Shown in pieces: positions 51,501-62,417 of a stretch of DNA of 64,000 nt. The DNA is from Cinclus cinclus. Its lineage: Eukaryota > Chordata > Aves > Passeriformes > Cinclidae. The position numbers and the translations under genes are program-made. The stretch spans positions 434,001 to 498,000 of the forward strand of contig NC_085068.1 in the NCBI RefSeq assembly GCF_963662255.1. The letters run 5' to 3'. The notes under the pieces are model-generated. The model was not told the DNA's origin. It did no database searches and saw only the letters and a list, made by a program, of their open reading frames with translations. The first letter of the stretch is position 1, and every line of letters starts with the position of its first letter.

Positions 51501-52944
51501 TCTTGGCCTTCATGGTGTCATAATGGTTCCTTGCTTCTATAAGTCCCCTTGCTGTCAGAGTTCATCCATTGTCCTTTTGCGCCCCCTGGTGTCAAAAGGG
51601 ATTCTTAGATTGTTAGCCTGCATTGGGTCACAATGGTTCCTTGCTTCTCTTAACCCCTGTGGTGTCACAATATATCCCATGCCCTTTTAGGCCACTTGAT
51701 GTCACAATGAATCATTTGATTCTTGGCCACCATGGTGGCATAATTGTACCAGGTTTTACTTGGACCCCATGCTTTCACAATTCATCCCTGCCCCTTTTAG
51801 GCCCATTGGTGTCACAAGGGATCATTAGATTGTTAGCCTGCATTGGGTCACAATGGTTCCTTGCTTCTCTTAACCCCTGTGGTGTCACAATGCATCCCAT
51901 GCCCTTTTAGGCCACTTGATGTCACAATGAATCATTTGATTCTTGGCCTCCACGGTGGCATAATAGATCCTTGCTTTTATTGTTCCCCGTGCTGTAACAA
52001 TCCATCCCTGGCCCTTTTTATACCGCCTGGTGCCATAAGGGATCATTAGATTGTTAGCCTGCATTGGGTCACAATGGTTCCTTGCTTCTCTTAACCTCTG
52101 TGGTGTCACAATGCATCCCAAGCCCTTTTAGGCCACCTGATGTCACAATGAATCATTTGATTCTTGGCCTTCATGGTGTCATAACGTTTCCTTGCTTCTA
52201 TAGGTCCCCATGCTGTCAGAGTTCATCCGTGGTCCTTTTGCGCCCCCTGGTGTCAAAAGGGATTCTTAGATTGTTAGCCTGCATTGGGTCACAATGGTTC
52301 CTTGCTTTTCTTAACCCCTGTGCTGTCACAATGCATCCCATGCCCTTTTAGACCACTTGATGTCACAATGAATCATTTGATTCTTGGCCTCCACGGTGGC
52401 ATAATAGATCCTTGCTTTTATTGTTCCCCGTGCTGTAACAATCCATCCCTGGCCCGTTTTATACCGCCTGGTGCCATAAGGGATCATTAGATTGTTAGCC
52501 CGCATTGGGTCACAATGGTTCCTTGCTTCTCTTAACCTCTGTGGTGTCACAATGCATTCCAAGCCCTTTTAGGCCAGTTGATGTCACAATGAATCATTTG
52601 ATTCTAGGCCTTCATGGTGTCATAATGGTTCCTTGATTCTATAGGTCCCCATGCTGTCAGAGTTCATCCGTGGTCCTTTTGCACCCTCTGTTGTCAAAAG
52701 GGATTCTTAGATTGTTAGCCTGCATTGGGTCACAATGGTTCCTTGCTTCTCTTAACCCCTGTGGTGTCACAATGCATCCCATGCCCTTTCAGGCCACTTG
52801 ATGTCACAATGAATCATTTGATTCTTGGCCTCCATGGTGGCATAATTGTACCAGGTTTTACTTGGGCCCCATGCTGTCACAATTCATCCCTGCCCCTTTT
52901 AGGCCCCCTGGTGTCGCAAGGGATCATTAGATTGTTAGCCTGCA
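48540..52944 (+). repeat. Right-domain higher-order unit R1, 20 monomers
   Basis: 4,405 bp. Families from 48540: f4 f4 f3 f4, then f1 f2 f4 f3 | f1 f2 f4 f3 | f1, then f4 f3 f2 f4 f2 f4 f3. Its first nine monomers recur at +4,405 bp. The part from 50523 recurs at +3,525 bp in R2, because R1 carries an extra internal 880 bp copy. Markers shared with R2 include CCCAATTTAGG, CACAAATCATCC, AACCTTTGTGGAGTC and TTAGGCAGCATTGGG. Confidence 0.9.
49643..51402 (+). repeat. Tandem 880 bp duplication of one tetramer
   Basis: 49643-50522 and 50523-51402 are adjacent, near-identical four-monomer copies (f2 f4 f3 f1). Both share AACCTTTGTGGAGTC, TTTTGCGCACCC, TTAGGCAGC and CACAAATCATCC. One visible difference is TTTTACGCCCC in the first copy (50477 region) against TTTTATGCCCC in the second (51357 region), a CpG-to-TpG change. 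In R2 the corresponding segment is single. Confidence 0.93.
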
Positions 52945-55900
52945 TTGGGTCACAATGGTTCCTTGCTTCTCTTAACCTCTGTGGTGTCACAATGCATTCC
53001 AAGCCCTTTTAGGCCACTTGATGTCACAATGAATCATTTGATTCTTGGCCTTCATGGTGTCATAATGTTTCCTTGCTTCTATAGGTCCCCATGCTGTCAG
53101 TGTTCATCCGTGGTCCTTTTGCGCCCCCTGGTGTCAAAAGGGATTCTTAGATTGTTAGCCTGCATTGGGTCACAATGGTTCCTTGCTTCTCTTAACTCCT
53201 GTGGTGTCACAATGCATCCCATGCCCTTTTAGGCCACTTGATGTCACAATGAATCATTTGATTCTTGGCCTCCATGGTGTCATAACGTTTCCTTGCTTCT
53301 ATAGGTCCCCATGCTGTCAGAGTTCATCCGTGGTCCTTTTGCGCCCCCTGGTGTCAAAAGGGATTCTTAGATTGTTAGCCTGCATTGGGTCACAATGGTT
53401 CCTTGCTTTTCTTAACCCCTGTGCTGTCACAATGCATCCCATGCCCTTTTAGGCCACTTGATGTCACAACGAATCATTTGATTCTTGGCCTCCATTGTGG
53501 CGTAATTGTACGAGGTTTCTATTAGGCCCCATGCTTTCACAATACATCCCTGCCCAATTTAGGCCCATTGGTGGTGTCACAAGGGATCATTAGATTGTTA
53601 GCCTGCATTGGGTCACAATGGTTCCTTGCTTCTCTTAACCTCTGTGGTGTCACAATGCATTCCAAGCCCTTTTAGGCCACTTGATGTCACAATGAATCAT
53701 TTGATTCTTGGCCTTCATGGTGTCATAATGTTTCCTTGCTTCTATAGGTCCCCATGCTGTCAGTGTTCATCCGTGGTCCTTTTGCGCCCCCTGGTGTCAA
53801 AAGGGATTCTTAGATTGTTAGCCTGCATTGGGTCACAATGGTTCCTTGCTTTTCTTAACCCCTGTGCTGTCACAATGCATCCCATCCCCTTTTAGGCCAC
53901 TTGATGTCACAATGAATCATTTGATTCTTGGCCTCCATGGTGTCATAATGGTTCCTTGCTTCTATTGGGCCCCATGCTGTCACAAATCATCCCTGGCCCT
54001 TTTACGCCCCCTGGTGTCAAATGGGATCCTGGGATTATTAGCCTCCATTGGGTCACAATGGATCCTTGCTTCTCTTAACCCCTGTGGTGTCACAATGCAT
54101 CCCATGCCCTTTTAGGCCACATGATGTCACAATGAATTATTTGATTCTTGGCCTCCATGGTGGCATAATAGATCCTTGCTTCTATTCGTCCCCGTGCTGT
54201 AACAATTCATCTCTGGCCCTTTTAGGCCCATTGGTGTCACAAGGGATCATTAGATTGTTAGCCTGCATTGGGTCACAATGGTTCCGTGCTTCTCTTAACC
54301 TTTGTGGAGTCACAATGCATCCCATGCCCTTTTAGGCCACTTGATGTCACAACGAATCATTTGATTCTTGGCCTCCATGGTGTCATAATGTTTCCTTGCT
54401 TCTATAGGTCCCCATGCTGTCAGTGTTCATCCGTGGTCCTTTTGCGCACCCTGGTGTCAAAAGGGATTCTTAGATTGTTAGGCAGCATTGGGTCACAATG
54501 GATCCTTGCTTCTCTTAACCCCTGTGGTGTCACAATGCATCCCATGCCCTTTTAGGCCACTTGATGTCACAATGAATCATTTGATTCTTGGCCTCCATGG
54601 TGGCATAATTGTACCAGGTTTTACTTGGGCCCCATGCTTTCACAAATCATCCCTGCCCCTTTTAGGCCCATTGGTGTCACAAGGGATCATTAGATTGTTA
54701 GCCTGCATTGGGTCACAATGGTTCCTTGCTTCTCTTAACCCCTGTGCTGTCACAATGCATCCCATGCCCTTTTAGGCCACTTGATGTCACAATGAATCAT
54801 TTGATTCTTGGCCTTCATGGTGTCATAATGGTTCCTTGTTTCTATTGGTCCCCATGCTGTCACAATTCATCCCTGGCCCTTTTATGCCCCCTGGTGTCAA
54901 ATGGGATCCTGGGATTATTATCCTCCATTGGGTCACAATGGATCCTTGCTTCTCTTAACCCCTGTGCTGTCACAATGCATTCCAAGCCCTTTTAGGCCAC
55001 TTGGTCTTACAATGAACCATTTGATTCTTGGCCTTCATGGTGTCATAATGGTTCCTTGCTTCTATAGGTCCCCTTGCTGTCAGAGTTCATCCATTGTCCT
55101 TTTGCGCCCCCTGGTGTCAAAAGGGATTCTTAGATTGTTAGCCTGCATTGGGTCACAATGGTTCCTTGCTTCTCTTAACCCCTGTGGTGTCACAATATAT
55201 CCCATGCCCTTTTAGGCCACTTGATGTCACAATGAATCATTTGATTCTTGGCCTCCATGGTGGCATAATTGTACCAGGTTTTACTTGGACCCCATGCTTT
55301 CACAATTCATCCCTGCCCCTTTTAGGCCCATTGGTGTCACAAGGGATCATTAGATTGTTAGCCTGCATTGGGTCACAATGGTTCCTTGCTTCTCTTAACC
55401 CCTGTGGTGTCACAATGCATCCCATGCCCTTTTAGGCCACTTGATGTCACAATGAATCATTTGATTCTTGGCCTCCACGGTGGCATAATAGATCCTTGCT
55501 TTTATTGTTCCCCGTGCTGTAACAATCCATCCCTGGCCCTTTTTATACCGCCTGGTGCCATAAGGGATAATTAGATTGTTAGCCTGCATTGGGTCACAAT
55601 GGTTCCTTGCTTCTCTTAACCTCTGTGGTGTCACAATGCATTCCAAGCCCTTTTAGGCCACCTGATGTCACAATGAATCATTTGATTCTTGGCCTTCATG
55701 GTGTCATAACGTTTCCTTGCTTCTATAGGTCCCCATGCTGTCAGAGTTCATCCGTGGTCCTTTTGCGCCCCCTGGTGTCAAAAGGGATTCTTAGATTGTT
55801 AGCCTGCATTGGGTCACAATGGTTCCTTGCTTTTCTTAACCCCTGTGCTGTCACAATGCATCCCATGCCCTTTTAGGCCACTTGATGTCACAATGAATCA

Positions 55901-56468
55901 TTTGATTCTTGGCCTCCACGGTGGCATAATAGATCCTTGCTTTTATTGTTCCCCGTGCTGTAACAATCCATCCCTGGCCCTTTTTATACCGCCTGGTGCC
56001 ATAAGGGATCATTAGATTGTTAGCCCGCATTGGGTCACAATGGTTCCTTGCTTCTCTTAACCTCTGTGGTGTCACAATGCATTCCAAGCCCTTTTAGGCC
56101 AGTTGATGTCACAATGAATCATTTGATTCTAGGCCTTCATGGTGTCATAATGGTTCCTTGATTCTATAGGTCCCCATGCTGTCAGAGTTCATCCGTGGTC
56201 CTTTTGCACCCTCTGTTGTCAAAAGGGATTCTTAGATTGTTAGCCTGCATTGGGTCACAATGGTTCCTTGTTCTCTTAACCCCTGTGGTGTCACAATGCA
56301 TCCCATGCCCTTTCAGGCCACTTGATGTCACAATGAATCATTTGATTCTTGGCCTCCATGGTGGCATAATTGTACCAGGTTTTACTTGGGCCCCATGCTT
56401 TCACAATTCATCCCTGCCCCTTTTAGGCCCATTGGTGTCGCAAGGGATCATTAGATTGTTAGCCTGCA
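52945..56468 (+). repeat. Right-domain higher-order unit R2, 16 monomers
   Basis: 3,524 bp, a copy of R1 without the extra tetramer. Starts: 52945 f4, 53165 f4, 53385 f3 (223 bp), 53608 f4, 53828 f1, 54048 f2, 54268 f4, 54488 f3, 54708 f1, 54928 f4, 55148 f3, 55368 f2, 55589 f4, 55809 f2, 56030 f4, 56250 f3. Its single tetramer ends in the TTTTATGCCCC form, like the second copy in R1. One base is missing at 56267-56277 (CCTTGTTCTC for CCTTGCTTCTC). Confidence 0.9.
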
Positions 56469-57131
56469 TTGGGTCACAATGGTTCCGTGCTTCTCTTAAC
56501 CTCTGTGGTGTCACAATGCATCCCATGCCCTTTTAGGCCACTAGATGTCACAATGAATCATTTGATTCTTGGCCTCCATGGTGTCATAATGGTTCCTTGT
56601 TTCTATTGGGCCCCATGCTGTCACAATTCATCCCTGGCCCTTTTACGCCCCCTGGTGTCAAATGGGATCCTGGGATTATTAGCCTCCATTGGGTCACAAT
56701 GGATCCTTGCTTTTCTTAACCCCTGTGCTGTCACAATGCATCCCATGCCCTATTAGGCCACATGATGTCACAATGAATTATTTGATTCTTGGCCTCCATG
56801 GTGGCATAATAGATCCTTGCTTCTATTGGTCCCCGTGCTGTAACAATTCATCCCTGGCCCTTTTAGGCCCATTGGTGGTGTCACAAGGGATCATTAGATT
56901 GTTAGCCTGCATTGGGTCACAATGGTTCCTTGCTTCTCTTAACCTCTGTGGTGTCACAATGCATTCCAAGCCCTTTTAGGCCACTTGATGTCACAATGAA
57001 TCATTTGATTCTTGGCCTTCATGGTGTCATAATGTTTCCTTGCTTCTATAGGTCCCCATGCTGTCAGTGTTCATCCGTGGTCCTTTTGCGCCCCCTGGTG
57101 TCAAAAGGGATTCTTAGATTGTTAGCCTGCA
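56469..57131 (+). repeat. Three linking monomers (f1, f2, f4)
   Basis: 56469 is J-like, 56689 is an f2 monomer with the TGG insertion (223 bp) and CCCTATTAGGCC before it, and 56912 is C-like (CAGTGTTC). They join R2 to the 13-monomer unit and belong to neither. Confidence 0.85.
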
Positions 57132-59994
57132 TTGGGTCACAATGGTTCCGTGCTTCTCTTAACCCCTGTGGTGTCACAATGCATCCCATGCCCTTTTAGG
57201 CCACTTGGACTTACAATGAATCATTTGATTCTTGGCCTTCATGGTGTCATAATGGTTCCTTGTTTCTATTGGGCCCCATGCTGTCACAATTCATCCCTGG
57301 CCCTTTTACGCCCCCCGGTGTCAAATGGGATCCTGGGAATATTAGCCTCCATTGGGTCACAATGGATCCTTGCTTCTCTTAACTCCAGTGCGGTCACAAT
57401 GCATTCCAAGCCCTTTTAGGCCACATGATGTCACAATGAATTATTTGATTCTTGGCCTCCACGGTGGCATAATAGATCCTTGCTTCTATTGGTCCCCGTG
57501 GTGTAACAATCCATCCCTGGCCCTTTTGATACCCCCTGGTGCCACAAGGGATCATTAGATTGTTAGCCTGCATTGGGTCACAATGGTTCCTTGCTTCTCT
57601 TAACCTCTGTGGTGTCACAATGCATTCCATGCCCTTTTAGGCCACTTGATGTCACAATGAATCATTTGATTCTAGGCCTTCATGGTGTCATAATGGTTCC
57701 TTGCTTCTATAGGTCCCCATGCTGTCAGAGTTCATCCGTGGTCCTTTTGCGCCCCCTGGTGTCAAACAGGATTCTTAGATTGTTAGCCTGCATTGGATCA
57801 CAATGGTTCCTTGCTTCTCTTAACCCCTGTGGTGTCACAATGCATCCCATGCCCTTTTAGGCCACTTGATGTCACAATGAATCATTTGATTCTTGGCCTC
57901 CATGGTGGCGTAATTGTACGAGGTTTCCATTGGGCCCCATGCTTTCACAATACATCCCTGCCCCTTTTAGGACCATTGGTGTCACAAGGGATCAATAGAT
58001 TGTTAGCCTGCATTGGGTCACAATGTTTCCTTGCATCTCTTAAGCTCTGTGGTGTCACAATGCATCCCATGCCCTTTTAGGCCACTTGATGTCACAATGA
58101 ATTATTTGATTCTTGGCCTCCATGGTGTCATAATGGTTCCTTGATTCTATTGGGCCCCATGCTGTCACAATTGATCCCTGCCTATTTTACGCCCCCTGGT
58201 GTCAAAAGGGATTCTTAGATTGTTAGGCAGCATTGAATCACAATGGATCCTTGCTTCTCTTAACCCCTGTGCTGTCACAATGCATCCCATGCCCTTTTAG
58301 GCCACTTGTTGTCACAATGAATCATTTGATTCTTGTCCTCCATGGTGGCATAATAGATCCTTGCTTCTATTGGTCCCCGTGCTGTAACAATCCATCCCTG
58401 GCCCTTTTTATACCCCCTGGTGCCACAAGGGATCATTAGATTGTTAGCCTGCATTGGGTCACAATGGTTCCTTGCTTCTCTTAACCTCTGTGGTGTCACA
58501 ATGCATCCCATGCCCTTTTAGGCCACTTGATGTCACAACGAATCATTTGATTCTTGGCCTCCATGGTGGCATAATTGTACCAGGTTTCTATTGGGCCCCA
58601 TGCTTTCACAATACATCCCTGCCCCTTTTAGGCCCATTGGTGTCACAAGGGATCATTAGATTGTTAGCCTGCATTGGGTCACAATGGTTCCTTGCTTCTC
58701 TTAACCTCTGTGGTGTCACAATGCATCCCATGCCCTTTTAGGCCACTAGATGTCACAATGAATCATTTGATTCTTGGCCTCCATGGTGTCATAATGGTTC
58801 CTTGTTTCTATTGGGCCCCATGCTGACACAATTCATCCCTGGCCCTTTTACGCCCCCTGGTGTCAAATGGGATCCTGGGATTATTAGCCTCCATTGGGTC
58901 ACAATGGATCCTTGCTTTTCTTAACCCCTGTGCTGTCACAATGCAGCCCATGCCCTTTTAGGCCACATGATGTCACAATGAATTATTTGATTCTTGGCCT
59001 CCATGGTGGCATAATAGATCCTTGCTTCTATTGGTCCCCGTGATGTAACAATTCATCGCTGCCCCTTTTAGGCCCATTGGTGTCACAAGGGATCATTAGA
59101 TTGTTAGCCTGCACTGGGTCACAATGGTTCCTTGCTTCTCTTAACCCCTGTGGTGTCACAATGCATCCCATGCCCTTTTAGGGCACTTGATGTCACAATG
59201 AATCATTTGATTCTTGGCCTCCATGGCGGCGTAAGTATACGAGGTTTCTATTGGGCCCCATGCTTTCACAATTCATCCCTGCCCCTTTTAGGCCCATTGG
59301 TGTAACAAGGGATCATTAGATTGTTAGCCTGCTTTGTGTCACAATGGTTCCTTGCTTCTCTTAACCTCTGTGGTGTCACAATTCATCCCATGCCCTTTTA
59401 GGCCACTTGATGTCACAATTAATATTTTCATTCTTGGCCTCCACGATGGCATAATAGATCCTTGCTTCTATTGGTCCCCGTGCTGTAACAATCCATCCCT
59501 GGCCCTTTATATACCCCCTGGTGCCACAAGGGATCATTAGATTGTTAGCCTGCATTGGGTCACAATGGTTCCTTGCTTCTCTTAACCTCTGTGCTGTCAC
59601 AATGCATTCCATGCCATTTTAGGCCACTTGATGTCACAATGAATCATTTGATTCTAGGCCTTCATGGTGTCATAATGGTTCCTTGCTTCTATAGGTCCCC
59701 ATGCTGTCAGAGTTCATCCGTGGTCCTTTTGCGCCCCCTGCTGCCACAAGGGATTCTTAGATTGTTAGCCTGCATTGGGTCACAATGGTTCCTTGCTTCT
59801 CTTAACCCCTGTGGTGTCACAATGCATCCCATGCCCTTTTAGGCCACATGATGTCACAATGAATCATTTGATTCTTGGCCTCCACGGTGGCATAATTGTA
59901 CCAGGTTTTACTTGGGCCCCATGCTTTCACAATTCATCCCTGCCCCTTTTTGCCCCATTGGTGTCACAAGGGATCATTAGATTGTTAGCCTGCA
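57132..59994 (+). repeat. Right-domain higher-order unit R3, 13 monomers
   Basis: 2,863 bp. Starts: 57132 f1, 57352 f2 (221 bp), 57573 f4, 57793 f3, 58013 f1/f4 hybrid like M, 58233 f2 (221 bp), 58454 f3, 58674 f1, 58894 f2, 59114 f3, 59334 f2 (221 bp), 59555 f4, 59775 f3. Private markers are AACTCCAGTGCGGTC, GGAATATTAGCC, TTAAGCTCTG, CTGCCTATTTTACG, CTTGTTGTCAC and CCTGCTTTGTGTC. Confidence 0.9.
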
Positions 59995-62417
59995 TTGGGT
60001 CACAATGGTTCCTTGCTTCTCTTAACCCCTGTGGTGTCACAATGCATCCCATGCCCTTTTAGGCCACTTGGACTTACAATGAATCATTTGATTCTTGGCC
60101 TTCATGGTGTCATAATGGTTCCTTGTTTCTATTGGGCCCCATGCTGTCACAATTCATCCCTGGCCCTTTTACGCCCCCTGGTGTCAAATGGGATCCTGGG
60201 AATATTAGCCTCCATTGGGTCACAATGGATCCTTGCTTCTCTTAACTCCAGTGCGGTCACAATGCATTCCAAGCCCTTTTAGGCCACATGATGTCACAAT
60301 GAATTATTTGATTCTTGACCTCCACGGTGGCATAATAGATCCTTGTTTCTATTGGTCCCCGTGCTGTAACAATCCATCCCTGGCCCTTTTGATACCCCCT
60401 GGTGCCACAAGGGATCATTAGATTGTTAGCCTGCATTGGGTCACAATGGTTCCTTGCTTCTCTTAACCTCTGTGGTGTCACAATGCATTCCATGCCCTTT
60501 TAGGCCACTTGATGTCACAATGAATCATTTGATTCTAGGCCTTCATGGTGTCATAATGGTTCCTTGCTTCTATAGGTCCCCATGCTGTCAGAGTTCATCC
60601 GTGGTCCTTTTTCGCCCCCTGGTGTCAAAAGGGATTCTTAGATTGTTAGCCTGCATTGGGTCACAATGGTTCCTTGCTTCTCTTAACCCCTGTGGTGTCA
60701 CAATGCATCCCATGCCCTTTTAGGCCACTTGATGTCACAATGAATCATTTGATTCTTGGCCTCCATGGTGGCGTAATTGTACGAGGTTTCCATTGGGCCC
60801 CATGCTTTCACAATACATCCCTGCCCCTTTTAGGACCATTGGTGTCACAAGGGATCAATAGATTGTTAGCCTGCATTGGGTCACAATGTTTCCTTGCATC
60901 TCTTAAGCTCTGTGGTGTCACAATGCATCCCATGCCCTTTTAGGCCACTTGATGTCACAATGAATTATTTGATTCTTGGCCTCCATGGTGTCATAATGGT
61001 TCCTTGATTCTATTGGGCCCCATGCTGTCACAATTGATCCCTGCCTATTTTACGCCCCCTGGTGTCAAAAGGGATTCTTAGATTGTTAGGCAGCATTGAA
61101 TCACAATGGATCCTTGCTTCTCTTAACCCCTGTGCTGTCACAATGCATCCCATGCCCTTTTAGGCCACTTGTTGTCACAATGAATCATTTGATTCTTGTC
61201 CTCCATGGTGGCATAATAGATTCTTGCTTCTATTGGTCCCCGTGCTGTAACAATCCATCCCTGGCCCTTTTTATACCCCCTGGTGCCACAAGGGATCATT
61301 AGATTGTTAGCCTGCATTGGGTCACAATGGTTCCTTGCTTCTCTTAACCTCTGTGGTGTCACAATGCATCCCATGCCCTTTTAGGCCACTTGATGTCACA
61401 ACGAATCATTTGATTCTTGGCCTCCATGGTGGCATAATTGTACCAGGTTTCTATTGGGCCCCATGCTTTCACAATACATCCCTGCCCCTTTTAGGACCAT
61501 TGGTGTCACAAGGGATCATTAGATTGTTAGCCTGCATTGGGTCACAATGGTTCCTTGCTTCTCTTAACCTCTGTGGTGTCACAATGCATCCCATGCCCTT
61601 TTAGGCCACTAGATGTCACAATGAATCATTTGATTCTTGGCCTCCATGGTGTCATAATGGTTCCTTGTTTCTATTGGGCCCCATGCTGACACAATTCATC
61701 CCTGGCCCTTTTACGCCCCCTGGTGTCAAATGGGATCCTGGGATTATTAGCCTCCATTGGGTCACAATGGATCCTTGCTTTTCTTAACCCCTGTGCTGTC
61801 ACAATGCATCCCATGCCCTTTTAGGCCACATGATGTCACAATGAATTATTTGATTCTTGGCCTCCATGGTGGCATAATAGATCCTTGCTTCTATTGGTCC
61901 CCGTGATGTAACAATTCATCGCTGCCCCTTTTAGGCCCATTGGTGTCACAAGGGGTCATTAGATTGTTAGCCTGCACTGGGTCACAATGGTTCCTTGCTT
62001 CTCTTAACCCCTGTGGTGTCACAATGCATCCCATGCCCTTTTAGGCCACTTGATGTCACAATGAATCATTTGATTCTTGGCCTCCATGGTGGCGTAAGTG
62101 TACGAGGTTTCTATTGGGCCCCATGCTTTCACAATTCATCCCTGCCCCTTTTAGGCCCATTGGTGTAACAAGGGATCATTAGATTGTTAGCCTGCTTTGT
62201 GTCACAATGGTTCCTTGCTTCTCTTAACCTCTGTGGTGTCACAATGCATCCCATGCACTTTTAGGCCACTTGATGTCACAATTAATCTTTTCATTCTTGG
62301 CCTCCACGATGGCATAATAGATCCTTGCTTCTATTGGTCCCCGTGCTGTAACAATCCATCCCTGGCCCTTTATATACCCCCTGGTGCCACAAGGGATCAT
62401 TAGATTGTTAGCCTGCA
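59995..62417 (+). repeat. Partial second copy of R3, 11 monomers
   Basis: The first 11 monomers of R3 recur at an exact offset of 2,863 bp, including every private marker listed for R3. Differences noticed: AGATTCTTGC (61220 region) for AGATCCTTGC, GGCATCC-type repair of CAATTCATCC to CAATGCATCC in the last monomer, and GTAAGTG for GTAAGTA at 62094. Homology ends at about 62418, where a different monomer follows. Confidence 0.9.

Noticed and set aside
51970..51990. AATAAA polyadenylation signal on the minus strand (TTTTATTG in the 51843, 52284, 55368 and 55809 monomers)
   Set aside because: It results from a single C-to-T change (CTTTTATTG for CTTCTATTG) copied with the local monomer lineage. 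There is no gene upstream to use it.
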